A DNA stretch of 64,000 nt from Agriotes lineatus (lineage: Eukaryota > Arthropoda > Insecta > Coleoptera > Elateridae), in the NCBI GenBank assembly GCA_940337035.1, contig CALNHX010002984.1:97981-161980 (forward strand), read 5' to 3'. Within the stretch, counting starts at the first letter, position 1, and each line of letters starts with the position of its first letter. The notes under the pieces were generated by a model. It was given only the letters and a program-made list of their open reading frames with translations. It was not told the origin of the DNA and ran no database searches. Positions 31,400 through 44,189 of the stretch are shown here, in pieces. A program made the position numbers and the translations under genes.

Positions 31400-32927
31400 A
31401 ATAGCTATTTATGCAACAAGTGCTAAAAGTCGACGTTTATGCGCGAGACATGAAAATTATGAAACGAAGCCGAAGGCTGAGTTTCATAACATGTCTCGCG
31501 CATAAACGACTTTTAGCACGCGTTGCATACAATATTTTATCTACGACCTTAATTTTACCGTTATTAATCCATAAATATCGATTTAAGAAACGTTCGCATC
31601 TGCGACACTTTTAATTTATGTCATAATGAACAGTAGGCTATGCCGCGCGGGCGATTCTTTGGCCACGCCCGTGCTGTCAAGGTGAGTTACGAAATGTAAT
31701 TATTGATACTCCACATATGACTGTATTCATTACATAACGCTTTAATTATTTCAAAAACGCTTTACCTGTAACGCAAGCAGTAACTAGAATAACTTTACAA
31801 CTTCATTTCCAGTTCGAAATTGTAGGTTTATAACCTCACATTACTTTTAGCCCGTGTGCTAAAAGTAAACAGCTGATTTCTTTAACCACGGTAAACTATA
31901 AAACCTCACTTTTAGTGAAACAAGCTAGCGCTAAAAGGCCTACTTTTAGTAGTGGTCGTAGATAATAGTATATTATGTATCAAGTTTTATAAACGTCATT
32001 TTAGTGTTTAATAAAAGGGTGACTAATAAGTTTATAAAACGAGTTGCATACTATACTTTTTCTACGACCACAAATTTAGAGAATATAACATCATATTATT
32101 TCATTAAAATTTTGACATTTATTATATTAGGTTAAATTATGCTTGACAAACGTCAAAGTGACGGTTGAAAACTAGCTTGATTTTAGTTTTGGCTGTGGCT
32201 AATAAAGCAAATACTATTTGAACCTAACTTCACCCCATGACTAAAACATCGTTGCCAACTTCAGCTCATGACTAAGAGGCTTTTTAGTCATAGGTTATGA
32301 AGGCATGATCAAAAGGTCACTTAGCGACGTGTATGTTAGTATGTTAAATGGCATTTTAGTTACAGGAGTAGAAAATAGCTATTTATGCAACAAGTGCTAA
32401 AAGTCGACTTTTATGCGCGAGACATGAAAATTATGAAACGAAGCCGAAGGCTGAGTTTCATAACATGTCTCGCGCATAAACGACTTTTAGCACGCGTTGC
32501 ATACAATATTTTATCTACGACCTTAATTTTACCGTTATTAATCCATAAATATCGATTTAAGAAAGGTTCGCATCTGCGACGCTGCATCATAATGAATAGT
32601 AGCCTAATCCGCTGGCGATTGTTTTGGCCACGCCCGTGCTGTCAAGGACAGGTACGAAATTTAATTATTTATACTCCACATATGACTGTATTCATTACAT
32701 AACGCTTTAATTATTTCAAAAACGCTTTACCTGTAACGCAAGAAGCAACTAGAATAGCTTTAAAACTTCACTTGCAGTTCGAAATTGTAGTTTTGAACCT
32801 CCCTTCACTTTTAGCACATGTGCTAAAAGTAAACAGCTGATTTCTTTAAACACGGTAAACTATAAAACGTCACTTTTAGTGAAACAAGCTAGCGCTAAAA
32901 GGCCTACTTTTAGTAGTGGTCGTAGAT
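31400..32927. repeat. Modular inverted-repeat array, order Y-X-Y-X-Y-X
   Basis: Six modules in a row. Y modules are palindromes with AATAGCTATTTATGCAACAA-type outer ends: 31400-31538, 31964-32056 and 32374-32511. X modules are non-coding blocks with (A/T)TCTACGACC at one end and its complement at the other: 31539-31963, 32057-32373 and 32512-32927. The first and third Y modules are almost identical, as are the first and third X modules (~93% by eye). The apex of the large Y palindromes is GAAGCCGAAGGCTGAG. The middle Y-X pair recurs at 46487-46941. No frame longer than the 67-105 codons read through the palindromes exists, and those differ from the palindrome only by chance stops. Confidence 0.85.
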
Positions 32928-34774
32928 AAAGTATTTTAAGGCGCGCTTAGTGCCTTCTTTGCCAGTTTTACAAATATTAACATCGTAGACTGCCAAAATA
33001 TAAATTTTATAAGTCTGGCTTTAATTGTGAATATTTCCGTCTATACATACAATTTTGTATGTACCTAGTGTACAACTAACGTTTATAATCCTTGCCATAT
33101 AGAGGCCAAGGCGTAGCCGCGGGCTCTAATTTTGTACGCCTGGGGCCATAATCGCTTTCTTACGCCTTTGGTACATCAATAACTATTATGCGATCGTGAA
33201 AAGAGCTAAGCTGAACTCGAATATATAAAAAATTCTACACAAACATTTTAGTGAAGCATCTTTACAAGCAATGGTTGACAAATGTACTACTTACTGCGTA
33301 TTTATAAGGACTCATTGATGAAATTTTGTGAATATTAATTAATCTCAAGTAGTCTTTTATTATGCTTGATCAACTGCTTTTCTAAATACTGTAATAAGTG
33401 GTAAGTAATTGAAGTAAACAGCATCTGAAGCAAAATTTAAGCGTGCACTGCAAACAGTGAAATAACTGAATTTCAAACAACATTAAGATGTTATTGTTCA
33501 TTGTAGGTACTAAGGTGTTTTCGTGTGAAATTCTATCACGATAGCGGGATTAAATAAAACCTCCCGCTGCGTGTCACACTCTGCAATACGAAATTCTGTT
33601 AACAATCCCACACTACTTTCTACTTAATGCGTGCAACATGAGAAAGCTCTTGAAAATGTTATATTTACTTGCAAAGTTTCTTCAAACATTTTCAGAGGGA
33701 ACTCAAATTCAACTATATTACATACGACATTTGCAGCGCAATCCTTTATAATTCAATTTGTTTTTATAAATGTGCTTATTTCTATTGTGTTTTTCTTTCC
33801 TAGATGTTAGTTATGAATATACTCATCATTTGATAACACTGCTACTTAACATAAACGGCATTTCTTTCAAGCCCCAATGTTTAATAACCGACCTGTGATG
33901 TCATCGTTGAAAGATCATTTTCTAGTACCAAGTCCTTCGCTTAAACTTTCGTGATAATAGATTGCTGAATTGCCTCCGCATGCGGTTGAAATTTCAAAAT
34001 CATAAAGAGGTAGATACGCATTGAGATCAAATGTACAAAAATGAAGAATTATAGGTCAGAATAAATTCTCGCTTTTTTTTGCAACGAAAAATGCGTTTAC
34101 AACAAACTTTGGAATTTAGTCTATGAAAATATAAAAATAAAATTAAACGTCAAATAGCAGACTAACATTTAATCAGTGTCAAATACTAAACAGAAAACTG
34201 TTGAAGCGCTCGTCTATGTAATGAATAACGACGTAATGGAGCGTAGCCAAATTGATGTTCTTTTTATCGTCCTTCGATCTGAAAAACCACAATTCTCACT
34301 TGGTTCTGATGAAGGACGTAATATAAGTCATTGCTTATGTTTTGATTAAACTGTTAGGAAACTTGGTAATTGCTACTACTAATATAATTAAAAATGAAAA
34401 AGTACAAAACGAGCTCTAGCTTCAAGTTCGCGGTATATAAGGGGTAGCCAGAAACGATTCTTATACCGGAAGGATTCAAAATCTGTAGTCGTCAAAAAAT
34501 CGTCCCGTGCAATACAACACTAAACATAATTTTCGAGTTACAGTTTCATTATTATTCTGTTTAATGATAGTTACTTAGATCCATTGCAGCTAGGTGATAC
34601 TGCAACAAATAAGAATAATAATTAAATCGATAAAAAAAATTATAACACCTACTTGTTATTTGTCAATAACAGAAATGTCAACCTGACTGAAAAGCTTCCC
34701 AAAGCAGCCTTGGCTGTTATACATTTAACAACCTAGCTCGTTGAAAAATAACAGAACAGTAACATTTTAACATT
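32928..34774. other. No gene seen
   Basis: AT-rich DNA without long frames, TIRs or family motifs that I could find. Confidence 0.4.
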
Positions 34775-34941
34775 GGCAATAGGAAATGTATATTTGGTGG
34801 CACTGTAAGTCTTTGTCAAATTCGAGGTTAGCAGGTTAGGCTTTCCGTCAGCCGGTGTCAAAACTGACACAAAACCTAACCAACTAACATCGAATTTGAC
34901 ATAGACTTACAGTGTCGCCAACAATACATTTCAGTATTGCT
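34775..34941. repeat. Imperfect palindrome of the 18395 family
   Basis: Arms of ~65 bases with GGAAATGTATATTTGGTGG / ...CCAACAATACATTTC ends and the shared core CACTGTAAGTC, TGTCAAATTCGAGGTTAGC. About 10% arm mismatch, so older than the 18395 copy. Confidence 0.85.
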
Positions 34942-35054
34942 AAACGTAATTTTTTCCATAGGTGACTTTGATAAGATGAGTTTTCTAACACCCGTTACTA
35001 AGACTATTTAACTTTTTCATTTAAATTGCTCTAAAATTTCAATGTTTGTAGTTG

Positions 35055-35169
35055 TTATAAGAAATATTCAACGACATACGGCCGTTATCGCATCTAACTA
35101 ACTCGGATAAAATCATTAACCTCGTTTGTTAGATGCTTACTAACGGCCTTATGTCGTTAATAACTATAA
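35055..35169. repeat. 115 bp palindrome
   Basis: TTATAAGAAATATTCAACGA / TCGTTAATAACTATAA ends; arms of ~50 bases carrying CGACATACGGCCGTTA and CATCTAACTAACTCG around a 14-base loop. It resembles the Y modules in design but not in sequence. Confidence 0.8.
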
Positions 35170-35319
35170 AATGTCCCTTCAAAATATATTTTTTTATTTT
35201 ACTATACAGGAGGTTTCATTTTCGATGGGATTAATTGGAAATCGCGCTCAACATTCGAGCTAAAGCAAACTACTTTACACATTATAAGTTCAAGCTTTCG
35301 GGGACATGTATGTAGTGTT

Positions 35320-37407
35320 ATAAAGTTCTAATTTATGATACTTATTCGATACTATGTTAGAAAAATTTGCCGAATCCATGTTTTCCGCATTTTTAGCTCA
35401 TAAGTTTACTCCTTACGAACGTTATTTCCGCTTAGCCCGTGATTAACACTTTTCAGTTTTTTTATATTCAACGAAATTTAATATGGGGTGTTGTTCCTGC
35501 ACGCTATGTTGCAGTTTAGCTTATCGGATTCTCAGAAATTTTGTTGTTCAGACAGGCCCACAACGTTTTCTGAAGCTTCAGGCGGAACCGCTTAGTCAGA
35601 ATTTCGTCAGTGCGACGTCTTCCCATGTTTCCCATAAGCGAAAGAGAGAAGGCAAGTTCGTTTGCGCTTGCGTGGCCTGAGTTGGTTTTTGAGATCGCGG
35701 CTAAGCGACTAATTACCGCCCTTCTCAGGGCTACAAAGCACGTGTGTCTAGTTTGCGGACCCCCTCCCCCTCCGGCACCCGCTTTATGAGGCCGGGGGGT
35801 GGCTTTGTGAAGAAATGGTATCCCGCTTCCACTGTAAGAATTATTTGTGTGCTTTCGTAATTGTGGGTGCCTTCCGAAGAAATAGAACTGTTTCGTTTTC
35901 GTGGCAACTATTGGGGGTTCGTAGTGATGTGTGAATTAGCTGTTGGGGTTCAAGTGAAGTAAGCAAGTCAGTGTCGTCGAGAGTCCGGAGGTTGTGAGAC
36001 CATTAATTATCGCTACGGCGAATTATTTATCGTACCCTTAAAGATGCCGTCACTAGCTTAAATAAGACGTCATGCTGTATCTCGCACGTTGAAGGTTTGT
36101 TTCGTGTTCCTGTATTGGAAGTTCAATACATCTTCACCCGTTCTGGGGACATCGTTCTGTCAACCCCTGGCTGTGGCAAACGTCATCGAGGTCTTGTTCC
36201 AGCATCCCTCCAACACCCTGTGGTCTCCCGGTTGTTCCTTTTTTCAGGCATTTTGGAGCAGTTGGTTTGAGCGACGATCACTTACAATTCCGCACGTAGG
36301 ATGCAGTCAACTAACTTCCTTCAAGTACCAATTTCTATTGTACTAAATTTATTGTGAATAGCGTACAGTGAACGTATCGTCCCGCCCATAGTGTTGAAAA
36401 ATTTTGGGTAATGTTGCATTTATCATATTTATTGTTAGAACCATGGTAATTCCTGATTTGCCAAATTTAATGAATTTCCGTCATATTTTCTTGTTACTGT
36501 TTAACTTAACGTTGGGGAAGTTTGATTTTTGAGCCACTGTCAAGTATTTTTGCTAATGAGTCAGTATTTGGATTATTTAATGGGTAATAACGTTTGTGAG
36601 TCATGCCGTTCATTTGCAGTCAAGTTTACCGTTTTTTTAACTAAGTAAAACGTTACGTAATTTAAGCTAACCCTCACTAACCCATGTCGGTGTTGTTATC
36701 TTAATTCTTAACCTTGTTCATGGTCATTTACATATTTTATTATTTCAATAGAGTTTATTGTTAAGTACTTATGCATTTCATTTGTTGTTTACGATATTTT
36801 CATGCGTTATGTATGCATTTTTCTGTTGTAAAAGGAGTTAAACAGCTGCACTAATGAGTTATTTTGCAAGGTAAGTCAGTATTGTACGTAGATGGTCGAC
36901 CAAACTCTGCCAAGCTACAAGTCGAAAAGTGACGCACTTACTTCCACATTCAAGAGTGCGTTCACCTGGTGTTGCTTTTGTTGTCCTGATCTAGTCCGAA
37001 TGTGGTGGCGCACCATCTTTTTGCACATCTTTTACCTCTCGTTATCGGAGTACAGCCCTAACTCAAAGGTCGCAAAGAACCCGCCCTTTCGACTGAGTTT
37101 TAGCTGGAGCAAACCTTGTTACTGCCATCGTAACAGAGTTAGGACCGCGTATTCTATGTATATTTCCCGATTATGTCGTAAAATCGTGTTTGTGCGGTAA
37201 CAACTAATTAGAAAATGATGACATATTCCAATGTCATTTTTTGTTTACAATTTGAGACATCAAGTTTACCAATGACAACTACATGTTAGATTATTTTCTG
37301 TCACAAATTCTTTTTTTCAATTTTAGCAGTCGGAACACAACGTTTAATGCAATTCGTACGTACATAATGAGACTCTATTGGACACATCCAATAAAGTTCT
37401 AATTTAT
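35320..37407. other. Block between 17 bp direct repeats, no gene
   Basis: ATAAAGTTCTAATTTAT occurs at 35320-35336 and again at 37391-37407. The 2.05 kb between them is less AT-rich, with a GC-rich part around 35690-35820 (CCCCCTCCCCCTCCGG, GAGGCCGGGGGGTGG). The longest frame, 36892-37200 on the plus strand, shows no domain. It may be an unknown retroelement insertion with its target duplication. Confidence 0.4.
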
Positions 37408-38689
37408 TGTACGTAAATAGTTAATGTATTCCAAGATACTGAAACCGCGGCCTAGCAATATATACCGGTTTGTATCGTAAGGAAAACGTTAACTTCAATG
37501 ACAGATTTTAGTATTAAAAGTAATGACTTTGAAGACGGGTCAAGAGAAAAGCGAGTTTCTTTGCGATAACCATTTTTTTGTGCATTTAAAATAAAAATGT
37601 GTGCGTGCATCACCATCTTAGAAGCTATAAGAGCAAATAAGCTTGCAAAACCATATTTGTAAAGGCGTCTTAATGATGTCTAACATCGTTTACTTTAACT
37701 AACGTAATTATCGAGTTATGAAAAATGGCAGCAGTCTACTCTGCCATTTGTTACCGGTAAAATTTTCGTTTAAGGACATGATAACAAGCTTATTGTGTGC
37801 ACAGTAGTTTACCCGGTTGAGGGGGGGGGGGAGGTCCATAGAAGATTTCCTGTCGATTTGAAGTATGTACAGTGCTAACTCCAAGAGTTGGAACTTACCT
37901 TATTTCTGTATCTCTAGGATTGCCCACTTAACTGTAAAGTACGCGGAACTATACTGCACGTTATAATAAATCTTAAAGACAACATTGTTAAATTACATTT
38001 GCAGCTATGACCTTAACAAGGGTTTCGTGTAACGATTCCTGATTATTATACCTGCGGGTTATGAGTCAGACTAGCTGACCGCCTCGGATGCGAAAGGCTA
38101 TTGACCTGCTGGTACAAAGCTATGAAGCAGTTACTGCACTACTAACGGAGATATAAATCTAGAAGCTTGTTTGCTAAAATATATGCCAAAATTAAATTTA
38201 CGAGCGTAAAATCTTATTGCAGCACCTAATAGCATCCTTAAAATTATCGGTAAATACGGCATGCAACATAAAATAGCAAACCTAAATAAAACTTAGCTAA
38301 GTGCAGCCCAATCACCGGTGAAATGCTAAAAACCAGGAGAACTTATAGGCCAAAGCTAAGGGACAAAGACCGACGCGCAGATGGAAACAAAATTTGGTAG
38401 CTTCGTCAGGACGTCGATGGCGAAAGTTGCGTTAATCCTACACCCGATTTTTTCAGACTTTCATTAGAAGAATGGACAACCAGTTCAAAAAAATTTTTCA
38501 ATGAGCATTCATTTAACAGGTCGTTACTTGACTCTAGTTCAGGAATAAGCCACTCAAGAAGATGTCAAACCTGATGTACGAGTACTTCAATGGTCACATA
38601 AATCCTAGTGGGCCACCGCAAATACAAGGTAAAGTTATAATTACCGGAGGGCGGGGGTTCAAGCCAAAACCGAAATTTATTGTTTAAAG
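37408..38689. other. No gene seen
   Basis: AT-rich; a run of 11 G at 37821-37831 is the only notable simple repeat. Confidence 0.4.
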
Positions 38690-39395
38690 GAAGCAATTCA
38701 AAACTTTATATATAGATTAAACCAGTTTTATTTTTCAACATAATCTACATTAACATTTACACATTATTCCACCTTTGCGTCAAAGCATGAAACCCTGCAA
38801 AATAGAAACTTTGTTCCTGCTGTCTAAACCATTTTCGAACACATTTTTTAAGTACATCTCGCTTAGAATCGTTTGTCTCCAAGATTACTTTTAAGTGGTC
38901 CAAACAAATAAAAATTTTAGGCAGCCAAGTCTGCACTTTAAGCAGGATGCGATAGTATTTCACAGCCCAATTTCTTAAAAAAATCCTTCGTTATCTTTGC
39001 CGTGTGTGGACTGGCATTATCCTGTTGACGGATTACTTCTTTTGATAACAATCGTGTTTTTAGCTTCTTGACGAACTTTTTCCTTCTGACTCATGGCTAC
39101 GTAAATTAGTTATTTTCACTATTCCCGAAACAGTAATTCACCGATTCTGCTTAATCAAATCATCAACACATTGAATAACAACTCTGCAACCTATTCTTAA
39201 AGGATCATCACTTATACCTTCTCGGCCATTTTTGAACCGAGCAGCCCACCATAATACTTGTGATTCTTTGAGTGTACGTTTACCAAATTGTGCACTAAGT
39301 CTGCATAAAATTTCAGTAGGTTTATCGCCTTTATTCACAATAAACTGATTAATAACACGCTGTTTCAAAGTGCAACTGACAGTGTAATCTGCCAT
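38690..39395 (-). pseudogene. Mariner-like transposase, internally deleted
   Basis: Minus strand, ATG at 39393-39395 (MADYTVSCTLKQRVINQF). The N-terminal helix-turn-helix (TEILCRLSAQFG, WWAARFKNGREGISDDP) ends at a stop 39138. Shortly after, RQQDNASPHTAKITKDFF (about 39030-38975) carries the second catalytic Asp of a mariner DDD domain, and the end of the protein follows with FGPLK-like pieces and VLKKCVRKWFRQQEQSFY. The part with the first Asp has been deleted and the SPDLAPSD region is degraded. It belongs to a different mariner lineage from that at 21617. Confidence 0.75.
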
Positions 39396-41847
39396 GTTTA
39401 ATAACAAATGAACAGGTATTAGGACAACAACAGTACTTAATTATTTGTTTAGATTTAAGTACATTCAATGTTGCATATAATAAAAAATGACGCTAATCAA
39501 TAAATTTATACATTCACAGAAGGAATTCCAGTTTTGACGTAAACCCATTTATATATCAACCCGCCAATGCCGGATAATTGGTTAAGGTCCAAAAGCCCTG
39601 ATGAGGCTAATTATTTAATTACAGCTTAGCGTACTAGCCACAACTTGGATAGTTTCTATTAGCGTGACTGAAACATTTAGAAGGCTCAGAGACTTTCTTA
39701 AACATATATGGCACGACATGCAATACACAATTTTACAGTTACCTTAAACAGCTGTTATATCGTGTTGATGATCTTGAAACGCTCGCACTTGGAGAGTGTC
39801 GTCACACAGTCCAGGGGAAAATGAAGCTGCTTTTAGGATATGGGGTTCAACTCAGAATCTGCTACGATTGCGACCCAGTTGGTAGCAATTTTGTTTCTGG
39901 TGGCGTGTGTGAGGGTCGGGAGATAACGTCAAATAGAGGGTACATTACAAAAAAGCAATGTTACCAAGTACACTCCATGAAATCGTAATTTATCAGGGAA
40001 ACCCACCTGTGTAAATCCGGTTTTAGCCAACATAGAATTAACCTACTTTATTCAACGGTACAAGATTCCCAACCTTACGCGACTAGTTTTAGCCACAGAA
40101 AACTCCACTCGACTCGTGCTGTAGCACAGGTTTAATGTAAAAACCATAAGTTCAGAAGTCCAATCCTTACGGGCGCGGGGGGGGGGGGCCTTATTTCAAG
40201 CATAAGATATCATGTTCTAAAATTTTAAAGTATCATCTACTTGATTGATAATTTATTCTTATCATTCCATAAGCAATTACAAAGTCAATAATTACAAGAG
40301 GTTATGGTGACGATTTACTTATATCCATCAATGCTAAGTTTAACTGTCCAGTAGTTTAACAGACCATTCGTAAATGTTCTCGTTGTAGAGTCGTTCAGAT
40401 AACTGATATCGAATTGAAAACAAACCAATTTCAATTTACCAAAAAACAATTTACATACGAGAACTTTGCGATCAAATCAAAACAGAACAATTCAATTAAA
40501 TCGTTAGAATGTACGGTTATAACTAATAGAACATACAAAACCACACATTGTTTACTGGAGCTATTTTACCAATACGTAGAGTTTGCATATGTCTGTGCCC
40601 TCAAAGCGTATGGGATTGATAGTTTTATATGTTACTCGTTGGCGTTGCATTTTATTTCTGTGAAAACGATCGATACCGTTGAGCAGTAATTAACTTTTGA
40701 AAGGATGCTTCAAATTTAGTTTCTGAATCAGACCAGCGCAGACAAATTATTATTAAAAAAATACTGTAGGGATTTTGAAGTTCGATCGAGCACAGAATCA
40801 AAGAACATAATTACATTTGAACAGTTGTTCATTTTCTTTTGGATGACTTTGAAGCAAACAGATCAGTAAAACTTTTATACGAAATCTGGCATTTTTATTA
40901 TACATTAGTTGTAATCTGACTCAAAAATAATAATTGATGCTATAGGTTACTCTTGCACTAGGGTGTGAAAACTCGAGTTATTAATTTATCCGATGAGACA
41001 AAATGATAGTTTATAAAGAGCGTCTCTAAAATATGTGCTCATGGGCTAAGCGCAGATTTTTGGGCTTAAAATAAAACGATTTAACTGAACGGTTACATTT
41101 AATATTTTATTCTAACAAAGGAACACTAGAATCGATTTAGATGATACGTATATGTAGGGTCAACTTCCACATTGGTATAAGGCATCTTTGAAGATTATAT
41201 TGGTTATTGTCGGTCGACTTCCAATGGATGAAACATGGGAGTCATGATAAAGATGAGACTGTTTAATGGTTCATAAATTCAGGAAGACCGAAAAATAGTT
41301 TCTTTCTTAATTTCGTAAACCACAAACAATGTGATTTTAGAAAATACAGGCAGCAGATTAATTTCTTCTTGAAAGTTAATTACAATTACGTGTGCTAAAC
41401 CTTAATATGCGTATCAGTGTGTGTTGTTGGGAAGTTAAAAACTATTATATATTACTATTTTCTATAATTATAACTTATTCCTAAGAACGGACAAAATTAT
41501 AAGTTCTGTTATTTTCAATTATATATTGCAAACTGGCTTCTGGGCAGACTTTACACTAAGTAAATAAAGTATTTTAAAAATTTGGATTAGAAACTACGAG
41601 CCGATAATAATTTGATAATTGGAATTGGAATTAGGCTTTGTGATTATTAATCTCGAGAAACACTCGTAGGGTTGAATTATGGAAATGATTCAGCAAGCTT
41701 AGCAAGAAGTTGAAGAGCAATTTGTTTTCACCAATGAATAGAAGATTAGAAAGGGTCTTGGATAAGAAGAGGGTGTTACAAAATATTGATATTAGTACGT
41801 ATTATTCTTCTTAATAATAACCATTGGAATTTATGTCTTTACTCGAT
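39396..41847. other. No gene seen
   Basis: AT-rich. Run of 12 G at 40177-40188. A plus frame at 40414-40689 (91 codons) starts at an ATG but has no recognisable feature. Confidence 0.4.
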
Positions 41848-41902
41848 CTGCACGCAGCAATCGTCGACGTGGCGACGACGTGGCGACGCTTGCTGCGTGC
41901 AG
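41848..41902. repeat. Short GC-rich hairpin
   Basis: CTGCACGCAGCAA and its exact complement frame a loop in which CGTGGCGACGA/CGTGGCGACG is repeated. It stands out in AT-rich DNA. The loop word CGTCGACG is itself palindromic. Confidence 0.8.
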
Positions 41903-42889
41903 AATATAAAAAACAAATGACTCAATTATAGACACTGTCTCTATTTATGTGCTCGGAACTGTACGTAACAACGAAAGCATTGAATATTGTTAATTTTTCA
42001 ATATGTGTTCCAACTCTAACTGACATACGCTGGACTTAATTTATTTGCGATCGTCGCGTCGTCTATCAGTTTTGGATAGTACAAATTTCTCTATCTGGAA
42101 TATCGGTAGAGATCATATTATTTCACCTTTCGAATGAAAATTATATTCAAATTAATGAAGAGTTCATATCATTTAATTGCTTAACTAGAAATAATATACC
42201 GAAACGGCACCACGAAACTTGACGATATTGCAAATAGTATGATAGTAGAGACTATCTTGTTAATTAAATTACATAACATATTATCCATTCACGTTAATCT
42301 CCAGCAAGTTTCTACAAAAATGGATTTTCTCTGATTATTGGAAATTAAGATGACTCCTACTTATAAATGAGAAGTTAACCTAATAAGTATTGGCAATAAC
42401 AGATCTTTAAATTATCTATTTTTGGTAAATTATTTTAATCTTTTATTATGCAATATTTTCTCATTCTAGCGGACCTTTCTTCCCTCTAAATCAGTATCGA
42501 TGAATATTTTGTATTGCATGGAAATGATTCAAAAGCTTTCTGGTTATGGAATATTGAGTGGACCTTAAATTTTATGTGATGAACGGCATCAGTATCCGAT
42601 AATGAATGATTATCTAAACATTTAAATTAATTGCAGTTAGTTCAGATGTACCACAAGGCCCTCGCTTGGGACCCGCAATACATACTGCTTCCATTAACGA
42701 TTTAACTTTTACTTTCAAATCTTTATTTCTTTCTTATGGATATAACAAGTAATAGCTTGAGATACGAACCGTAAACTCGAGTACTCTGCGATTCGATAAA
42801 CCAAGTGTGTGATAACACCCTTGTGATATTTCAACATATAATATTTTAAATATAAAATTTAAACCTAAAAGTTTAATATTCAGTGAACA
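41903..42889. other. No gene seen
   Basis: AT-rich sequence without frames or clear repeats. Confidence 0.4.
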
Positions 42890-43289
42890 ACAGTGCATGG
42901 AATAAAATAAAAATTACAGGGTATTTGGCCGAAATGGCTTATACTCCTTCAAACCGTCAAACAATAACTTATATTATGATCAAAATGCAGGTACATAATA
43001 TATGCAAGTACAAGCAACAACAACAACTAACATACTTCTGTAAAACCACCCCTAACTTAATGATACCACCACTACATCTAACAATCAACGAAAATGAATA
43101 ACAAATAGTACAACATAACAAAAGAATGCGAAGTCCAGAAATATTGGATAGACAAAGACTAACGAAAAGTAATGACTATTGGGGAGGAAAAAGAAATTAC
43201 AACCAGTAACAGGTTTTCTACCTTAAGACATGGAAACGTACAAGAAAATGATATGCAAGCTGTTGAAGAAATTATCGAAAAAAAAACAA

Positions 43290-44179
43290 TGAACCAAAAT
43301 TACTACCGATATTCCTAGCCGGTGTTGAAAGTATCAAACCATTAATAACTCTGCTAGAAAGTATCGCACAGGAAATATATGTACTCAAAGCATTAAACAA
43401 CGAACAAGTAAAAATACAGTCTTTGGAAGGAGTAACTTATAATTCAATTACAAAAGCTTTAAAAGAAGAACACACAATATCACACGTATAAACAAAAAAA
43501 ATATATAAAGCCTTTCAAGTAGTCTTAAAAAATATTCAGAATTCAACGGAAACTGAAATAATAAAGCAAATCCTGAAAAGTATGGGACATGAACTAACCA
43601 ATATATGGAATATTAAGAAAATAAAAACAAAAAAAAAGAATTACTGTTGATCTTTGTAGACCTAAAACAAAACCATAAATACATATACAAAATTAACCTG
43701 CTAATGAACACAGTCGTACATTTCGAGACACCTCGCCCTAGCAGGGGAGTTTCTAAATCTATAAGATGTCAGCGTTTCGGACACACAAAGAACTTCTGCT
43801 ACAAATATCCGCACTGTGTCAAATGTATCTAAAATCATTTCTTCAAGGACTGCCCCAAAATAAGAGAGACGCGGCTGTAACATGTTCGAACTGTCATGCA
43901 AACTATAGAAAATGCTCTGAATATAAACAAGTACAACAAAAATATATCCCAGATTTAGGCAAAACACATTTACATCAAATGTACAATCTGGAAGAACCTA
44001 CGTACAAACAACAAGACCAAATTTTATATAAACACAATAATAATCCCAACCAAATCAGAACTGAAATTCAAGAGCAACCAAACGGCATAACAGAATTGAA
44101 ACTCATGATGAAAAACCTGATCATACAAATGGGAGCAATAACGAACCTCATCACCAAACTTGTCAATAAAGTAGCATAA
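43290..44179 (+). pseudogene. Jockey-type ORF1 (gag-like, CCHC zinc knuckles), relic
   Basis: In shifting frames one reads FLAGVESIKPLITLLESIA, then FQVVLKNIQNSTETEI and ELTNIWNIKK, then VDLKQNHKYIYKINLLMNT, VVHFETPRPSRGV, and the zinc knuckles CQRFGHTKNFC and, in the next frame, AVTCSNCHANYRKCSEY. This order (RNA-binding 'PRE_C2HC' domain followed by three CCHC knuckles) is that of Jockey-clade ORF1 proteins that bind element RNA. The open end at 43766-44179 includes a C-terminal amphipathic helix (LMMKNLIIQMGAITNLITKL). Several stops and frameshifts; the third knuckle is damaged. Confidence 0.75.
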
Positions 44180-44189
44180 TAGCGCAAAT

